Shown: one piece after another, positions 60,801-64,000 of the stretch
Numbering within the stretch: the stretch's first letter is position 1
Layout: every line of letters begins with the position of its first letter
Assembly (NCBI GenBank): GCA_949361645.1
Contig: OX442420.1
Coordinates: 9,812,735 to 9,876,734, forward strand
Source of the DNA: Spongilla lacustris
Taxonomy: Eukaryota; Porifera; Demospongiae; Spongillida; Spongillidae
Direction of reading: 5' to 3'
DNA length: 64,000 nucleotides
Notes under the pieces: generated by a model
Told to the model about the DNA's origin: nothing
Database searches by the model: none
The model's input: only the letters and a program-made list of their open reading frames with translations
Program-made: the position numbers and the translations under genes

Positions 60801-61126
60801 AAAATAAAACTGCATGGCATGCCATTTAACAGTGCAGAGGGAAGACTTTTGTTTTTGCCCACCCCCTAGATTTATATATATTTATATATATATTCTGAAA
60901 CCCCCACCCCCTTGGCGGTAAATCCCTGATCTGTTGATCATTTGCAATAACAATCTTGAGTGCAAGGGGGGAGTCCCTGTAAAGTGATGTTAACCTGTTG
61001 GTCCTGTTTGCTAACCTATCAGATTTTGCGGAGAAGCTTTTTAAGAAGTTGGATAGGTCCACTGAGAGGTTTGAGGTCAGGCTGATGGTCATGAATCTCA
61101 TCTCAAGATTGATAGGCATCCATCAG
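47706..61126 (+). CDS. SDAD1: SDA1 homologue (SDAD1), 60S ribosome biogenesis factor, exons 1-12, 3' incomplete
   Basis: Twelve exons: 47706-47792, 50213-50317, 50669-50767, 50869-50924, 51479-51533, 52283-52354, 52539-52639, 55362-55419, 60003-60080, 60196-60297, 60348-60420, 61023-61126. They join into exactly 330 in-frame codons. The protein matches my recollection of human SDAD1 along its N-terminal half: [16 protein letters not shown] at the start, [100 protein letters not shown], an acidic SD-rich stretch, a basic KKKRKR stretch, [14 protein letters not shown] and [18 protein letters not shown]1 proteins are nucleolar/nuclear factors needed for 60S subunit maturation and export. The human protein is roughly twice this length, so the rest should lie right of the window. 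Start chosen: ATGG with A at -3, matching the family N-terminus. Confidence 0.93.
47995..48502. repeat. SDAD1: 31-bp purine-rich minisatellite in SDAD1 intron 1
   Basis: About 16 copies of a unit containing GGCACATGATCACTATGGAG followed by GGGGAGGAGGG. Strongly purine-biased. Confidence 0.93.
48644..48776. repeat. SDAD1: 44-bp triplication in SDAD1 intron 1
   Basis: Three near-identical tandem copies starting CATTGTCAGCTCTGGGCACA. Confidence 0.93.
48796..48885. repeat. (GT)n microsatellite
   Basis: Uninterrupted TG dinucleotide run of about 88 bp. Confidence 0.97.
48886..48960 (+). other. tRNA-like B-box sequence, possible SINE remnant
   Basis: GGTTCGAATCC at 48916-48926 equals the consensus RNA polymerase III B-box of tRNAs, preceded by a duplicated GAAGCACGTTTTTT. 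No A-box or acceptor stem pairing was found, so it is at most a tRNA-derived fragment. Confidence 0.3.
49125..49359. repeat. SDAD1: 79-bp triplication in SDAD1 intron 1
   Basis: Copies begin ATTGCAATTAGACAGTAACG at 49125, 49204 and 49283. The third has three or four substitutions. Confidence 0.93.
49360..50212. other. Remainder of SDAD1 intron 1
   Basis: AT-rich, no gene seen. Palindromic CATGTAT/ATACATG words cluster at 49,960-50,055. Confidence 0.4.
50213..50317 (+). CDS. SDAD1: SDAD1 exon 2
   Basis: 35 codons, [19 protein letters not shown] through VMFISQ. Acceptor TTTTCCTTTGCACCAG, donor GTAAGG, phase 0-0. Matches the family segment FLQQYNHYKSNVEIF. Confidence 0.92.
50669..50767 (+). 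CDS. SDAD1: SDAD1 exon 3
   Basis: 33 codons, [20 protein letters not shown] through LDPGVRM. Acceptor TTACTGCCCAG, donor GTGAGT, phase 0-0. Confidence 0.92.
50869..50924 (+). CDS. SDAD1: SDAD1 exon 4
   Basis: [18 protein letters not shown] plus two bases. The acceptor is a CA-repeat ending ACACACACAG rather than a normal pyrimidine tract, and the donor is GTATGT. Ends in phase 2. Confidence 0.88.
50930..51145. repeat. SDAD1: 42-bp minisatellite in SDAD1 intron 4
   Basis: Five copies of GACCTCTGCATGGCCCTGGC followed by ATGTTAACCTCTCCTGCACC. Confidence 0.92.
51352..51475. repeat. SDAD1: CACACCATCACATG repeat forming the SDAD1 exon 5 acceptor tract
   Basis: About eight copies of CACACCATCACATG run to within a few bases of the exon 5 acceptor. 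Confidence 0.9.
51479..51533 (+). CDS. SDAD1: SDAD1 exon 5
   Basis: Completes Thr and reads [18 protein letters not shown]. The acceptor again lies at the end of a CACA-rich minisatellite (CTCACACATCAG), and the donor is GTAAGT. Ends in phase 0. Confidence 0.9.
51560..51675. repeat. SDAD1: 19-bp repeat in SDAD1 intron 5
   Basis: Six copies of TACATAAATGGTTATACCC. Confidence 0.92.
52025..52070. mobile_element. hAT-like MITE end fragment in SDAD1 intron 5
   Basis: GCACCCCTCTCACTGGAATC then CTGGATATGCCACTG, whose reverse complement starts CAGTGGCATATCCAG. Only one end is recognisable. Confidence 0.35.
52283..52354 (+). CDS. SDAD1: SDAD1 exon 6
   Basis: 24 codons, [20 protein letters not shown] followed by SVNT. 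Acceptor CCTTATTTCTTAG, donor GTAAGT, phase 0-0. Confidence 0.92.
52366..52472. repeat. SDAD1: G-rich ~20-bp repeat in SDAD1 intron 6
   Basis: Five copies of GTGGGAGGGGTAGAGGGGAG. Confidence 0.85.
52539..52639 (+). CDS. SDAD1: SDAD1 exon 7
   Basis: [20 protein letters not shown] through ELYRKNI and two bases of the Trp codon. Acceptor GTCTCCTCCCCAG, donor GTGGGT. Ends in phase 2. Confidence 0.91.
53088..53325. repeat. SDAD1: 30-bp minisatellite in SDAD1 intron 7
   Basis: Eight copies of a unit containing GTGTACATGTTAACTGGTAG. 30 is a multiple of 3, so open frames across it are trivial. Confidence 0.93.
53326..55361. other. Remainder of SDAD1 intron 7
   Basis: No supported exon or transposon seen. 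Confidence 0.4.
55362..55419 (+). CDS. SDAD1: SDAD1 exon 8
   Basis: Completes Trp and reads [19 protein letters not shown]. Acceptor ATTCTCCATCACAG, donor GTAAGT. Matches the family [15 protein letters not shown]. The 2.9-kb 30-bp array starts about 20 bp downstream. Confidence 0.92.
55441..58332. repeat. SDAD1: 30-bp minisatellite filling SDAD1 intron 8 (~96 units, 2.9 kb)
   Basis: Units contain CCTTCATTGAGTGTCCCTAC followed by CATTGCTTCC. Frequent 1-bp deletions, loss of GAGTG to give CTTCATCCCTACC, and T-to-C changes. The block 55,780-55,960 is duplicated at 55,955-56,135, and 57,870-58,050 at 58,050-58,230. It starts 20 bp after the exon 8 donor. Confidence 0.96.
58590..58975. mobile_element. 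Palindromic MITE in SDAD1 intron 8 (~380 bp)
   Basis: TACACATCTCTGGTAGCGTC, GGTTATGGAGATTGG, CATTTCTGAGGTCAGCTGGG and ATGGCTGCAGGAAT on the left are mirrored by ATTCCTGCAGCCAT, CCCAGCTGACCTCAGAAATG, CCATAACC and GGGATGTACC on the right. Confidence 0.75.
59345..59478. mobile_element. Small palindromic MITE in SDAD1 intron 8
   Basis: CATCTCGCTTTTTGTCATGT, ATTAAGGTT and GGCAACTGGT are mirrored by ACCAGTTGCC, AACCTAAAT and ACATGACAAAAACGAGATG. Confidence 0.7.
59530..59622. repeat. ~95-bp dispersed repeat, copy 2
   Basis: Near-identical to 34,628-34,728 (GTGTTTTAGTATTATTGGAT, GAAGTGTGGGTGTGGCTTTG). Here it is not followed by the 20-bp satellite. Confidence 0.88.
59790..59998. repeat. SDAD1: 24-25-bp CT-rich minisatellite at the SDAD1 exon 9 acceptor
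   Basis: Eight copies of CCTCCATTGGGCTTACCTCC followed by TCCCC, ending within about 10 bp of the exon 9 acceptor AG and supplying its pyrimidine tract. Confidence 0.92.
60003..60080 (+). CDS. SDAD1: SDAD1 exon 9
   Basis: 26 codons, [20 protein letters not shown] then SSSDSD, the acidic serine-rich stretch typical of the family. Acceptor CCTCCATTCTTCAG, donor GTGAGT. The acceptor's pyrimidine tract is the end of a local CT-rich minisatellite. Confidence 0.9.
60196..60297 (+). CDS. SDAD1: SDAD1 exon 10
   Basis: 34 codons, [20 protein letters not shown] through VAKALSLLE, donor GTCAGT. The acceptor GGTAACCTGCTAAAG is weak in pyrimidines, so the exact 5' edge is less certain. The Lys-rich half fits the family's KKLEKAMKVL segment. 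Confidence 0.75.
60348..60420 (+). CDS. SDAD1: SDAD1 exon 11
   Basis: [20 protein letters not shown] then NDPQ plus one base. Acceptor GTGTCTTTTTCAG, donor GTGAAG. The basic KHKKKRKR run resembles a nuclear localisation signal. Only a 50-bp intron separates it from exon 10. Confidence 0.9.
60714..60935. mobile_element. MITE-like inverted repeat in SDAD1 intron 11
   Basis: GATCGGGGATTTACC on the left mirrors GGTAAATCCCTGATC on the right (one mismatch), about 220 bp apart, with repeated CCCACCCCCTGG-type words between. Confidence 0.5.
61023..61126 (+). CDS. SDAD1: SDAD1 exon 12 (last in window)
   Basis: [20 protein letters not shown] through [15 protein letters not shown]. Acceptor GCTAACCTATCAG, donor GTGAGA, ends in phase 0. 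The next family segment (LFLFNFYPFLQR-like) was not found before 64,000, so the following intron is at least 2.87 kb. Confidence 0.92.
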
Positions 61127-61214
61127 GTGAGAGCGCAGTGATGAAGGGGTTAAAGCGAGAGGTGACAGCATGTGTTAATAAGGGGTTAAAACATAAAAGG
61201 TGATGGTGTGTATT

Positions 61215-61835
61215 GTCTATTGGTTAATTAAGTGTACATAGCCAGTTAGTTTTAGTTTGTGTATATACCTGGTTATTAAGTGTACATAGCCAGTTAGTTT
61301 GTGTATATACCTGGTTATTAAGTGTACATAGCCGGTTAGTTTGTGTATATACCTGGTTATTAAGTGTACGTAGCCGGTTAGTTTGTGTATATACCTGGTT
61401 ATTAAGTGTACGTAGCCGGTTAGTTTGTGTATATACCTGGTTATTAAGTGTACATAGCCGGTTAGTTACATGTATATACCTGGTTATTAAGTGTACATAG
61501 CCAGTTAGTTACGTGTATATACCTGGTTATTAAATGTACATAGCCAGTTAGTTACGTGTATATACCTGGTTATTAAATGTACATAGCCGGTTAGTTACAT
61601 GTATATACCTGGTTATTAAGTGTACATAGCCAGTTAGTTACGTGTATATACCTGGTTATTAAATGTACATAGCCAGTTAGTTACGTGTATATATCTGGTT
61701 ATTAAATGTACATAGCCGGTTAGTTACGTGTATATATCTGGTTATTAAATGTACATAGCCAGTTAGTTACGTGTATATACCTGGTTATTAAGTGTACATA
61801 GCCAGTTAGTTACGTGTATATACCTGGTTATTATT
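61215..61835. repeat. SDAD1: 43-bp minisatellite in SDAD1 intron 12
   Basis: About 14 copies of a unit containing GTACATAGCCAGTTAGTTAC followed by TATATACCTGGTTATTAA. A shorter GTTTGTGTATATACC variant makes up the left third. Confidence 0.94.
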
Positions 61836-62494
61836 ATATACACCTGTGGATGTCTGGCCACGTACACCTGTGGATGTGTGTCCATATACACCTGTGGATG
61901 TTTCGACCATCCGCCATAGCACAATGAATAATTGGCCTAAACATTTTACTGGCAAATTTGTCTACCCCCCTCCCCCCTCCCCCCTATTGGTTCGTCATTC
62001 ACATGTGACAGGAAAAGCTTGGTTTGGAAGTAGCAAGCCATATGAGTCTTCAACGCTGAAGCCCGAAGTGTGCAGCAGCTGTTCAGGCCAACAGCAGGTG
62101 GTGATTCATAGCTGTCACCAAGGAGAATAGTATCAACGTCTGAGCCTAACTCAAAGCCCCACTACATGTAGGCGTGAATCAAGTACTCAGCATCAGTAAC
62201 CAAATAAACTGCTTATTCTGGTTGGTTGGAACCAATCCACTTGAGGTCTATATCACTGTGGATTAAAGGGGTTAAAATGCTGCCATGTGGCCTCCAGAGG
62301 TTGTGGGCTTACTGAGGGGTTAAATAGTACCTTGCCTGTACCCACAGTAGAGGCGCCATGTATGGTTATTTTGTATGGTGCAAAGCGGATGCAATGTTTT
62401 GACATCAGGGTGCAATTTGACACCGAGGTGCTTTCAGGGTGCAATTTGACACCAGGTTTGGACTACCCTGCACATATTTGAGGCTAGCGTGTTA

Positions 62495-62645
62495 AAGGGC
62501 AGCAAAGTGAGCAGGAAGGGATAGGGTGTTGGGCCTGCACACTCCTGAAGGGTAGCAAGGGGAGCAGGAAGGGATAGGGTGTTGGGCCTGCACACTCCTG
62601 AAGGGTAGCAAGGGGAGCAGGAAGGGATAGGGTGTTGGGCCTACT
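62495..62645. repeat. 53-bp triplication
   Basis: Copies contain GAGCAGGAAGGGATAGGGTG then TTGGGCCTGCACACTCCTGA; the last is truncated. Confidence 0.9.
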
Positions 62646-62844
62646 CCTAATTTCCAAGTAAAATTTACTAATGGTTTGCTGGATAGCATTTTAGTTTACT
62701 AATGGTTTACTAATGATCTCCTGAATAACATTTTAGTTTACTAACAGTTTACTAGGCATATTCATTTGTATTACAGTAATTATTGCTTACATGTACGTGT
62801 TTTCAATACCTGTACTCACAGGTAGTCTGCAAGCCATATATAGA

Positions 62845-62938
62845 TAAAGGTTTACTGGATAACATGTATAGTTTACTGGATAACATGTATAGTTTACTGG
62901 ATAACATGTATAGTTTACTGGATAACATGTTTAGTTTC
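62845..62938. repeat. 21-bp repeat
   Basis: Four to five copies of GTTTACTGGATAACATGTAT. Confidence 0.92.
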
Positions 62939-64000
62939 CCATCTATATATCTATATGTATGCTCTGTGCAGCTTGCTACAGGGCTGTGGGATGAGGTGCT
63001 TTGTAATGACGAAGGCATCTTGTGTAGACTGTTGTGTTGGTAATGGTGATTACTACTTTGCTTTGAGGCAAGTTCCTTCCTTGGTACTCCGTGGGTATGT
63101 AGCTTCCATCCATCCATCTGACTCACTTACATCATTTCATCAGAATAGTTGCAGCCCTGCTAGGATCTGGGGTTGTTACCATGCCAATGGCTTCTGTTGT
63201 CCTAAGTTTAATTGAAGGTGCTACACTGTGTGGTTAACCCCCTCCCCCCCCACCAGCACACACCATGTTATGTAATGTTAGGATATCATGCGTGCTGAAT
63301 GACCCTAATCCTATTCAGACTGTGACCTGGCCCCAAGTGATGTAATGTAATGTACTGTAATCCTCGCACTGCAACAGATTCTTTGCCTCTTAGAAGCTCC
63401 TTACGACTCCAGATGTGTTCTATACCTGTCACCTAGGTGTCATAGTGCGATTGAATATGGATGTCCAGCTGTGTTGATCAGATCTTTTATATGTTATGTT
63501 CCTCACGGGATTGGGGAGGTAACATGCTGACCCTGTAGTGTATGTGCTAAGCCAACTGTGTTATAAAGTTTACTACATGTAGTGCTGTCTCCATGGTAAC
63601 ATTAGGCTGCATTGTTGACCTCACACTACCGATATCAAATGGTCCACTCCTTCAGTTCTAAAGTTGCTAACAATTACAAAACAGTAGGTTCTTTGAGATT
63701 GGGAGAGACATAGAATGTTGGATGTAGAGGTGACGTGATGAAGTAGCTATACATAGCTACCTAAGAGAGGAATGTGTGGGCCACTCCCCCTGGGCCACTC
63801 CCACTATCATTCTAGCTGGGTTGCAGGATACAGCTCTCCTGGAAATGTGTAGGGGACTACCATCACAGGGAAATACCCATTACATTTAGTCTGTACTCTG
63901 CAGGGAACTACCATTTATATTGGACACACCCCTTGGCCCCACCCACCACTCCTATGCTTCTGTCTTCCTTAAGACATGTAATGCAGTCTCCATAGTAACA
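62939..64000. other. SDAD1 intron 12, right edge
   Basis: No exon of SDAD1 or other gene was recognised. GGGCCACTCCC phrases repeat at about 63,778-63,802. Confidence 0.4.

Noticed and set aside
61127..64000. Further SDAD1 exon before the window end
   Set aside because: Looked for the family segment after GIHQ (LFLFNFYPFLQ-like) in all plus frames and found none. Frames such as the one at 62,955 do not match.

Overview
This is a eukaryotic, metazoan window. Coding sequence is carried by short exons with GT/AG splice sites, separated by large introns full of minisatellites, palindromic DNA-transposon remnants and retroelement debris. The gene content (a conserved ribosome-biogenesis gene next to a gene combining several Death domains with fibronectin type III domains), compact coding exons, frequent ACATGTAC-type words and many minisatellites fit a marine invertebrate, plausibly a sponge. 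The species is an inference only. No prokaryotic-style genes, rRNA, intact tRNA or CRISPR array were seen.

Layout. (1) Minus strand, 46,684 down to 278 and continuing off the left edge: a gene read here as 15 well-supported and 2 tentative exons, about 990 codons in the window. From the N-terminus it has an acidic/proline-rich leader with no signal peptide, Death domains at 41.5, 22.1 and 17.7 kb, charged linkers, a single transmembrane exon at 11.4 kb, more linkers, a fourth Death domain at 3.4 kb and two FN3 domains at 1.3 and 0.4 kb. Every internal exon is phase 1-1, so any exon can be skipped or duplicated without changing frame. I join them into one gene because the phases fit and I saw no terminal exon or new first exon between them. 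The 19-kb intron between the first and second Death-domain exons leaves room for a hidden gene boundary. (2) 46,685-47,705: a head-to-head intergenic region of about 1 kb, probably a shared promoter. (3) Plus strand, 47,706-61,126 and continuing off the right edge: the N-terminal half (330 codons, 12 exons) of the SDA1/SDAD1 orthologue, a nucleolar factor for 60S ribosomal subunit production. All 12 exons join in frame.

Repeats dominate the rest. The 19-kb intron holds a 3.9-kb 23-bp satellite with higher-order structure (30.7-34.6 kb), a 20-bp satellite (34.7-37.6 kb) split by a 1,640-bp transposon with 8-bp target duplications and a broken THAP-domain sequence, a 21-bp array (40.6-41.1 kb) and another 23-bp array (41.8-44.0 kb, spilling into the next intron up to the Death-domain exon). 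SDAD1 introns hold arrays of about 31, 44, 79, 42, 19, 30, 30, 24 and 43 bp; the largest is a 2.9-kb 30-bp array in intron 8. Transposon remnants include a 5'-truncated LINE reverse transcriptase (8.3-9.6 kb), four fragments of a reverse-transcriptase-associated endonuclease-like family (5.5, 17.2, 18.7-19.4, 39.2 kb), a 427-bp hAT-type MITE with a perfect 8-bp duplication (24.1 kb), a 2.4-kb TTAA-flanked inverted-repeat element (11.9-14.3 kb) and several palindromic MITEs, one with a nested insertion marked by an 8-bp duplication.
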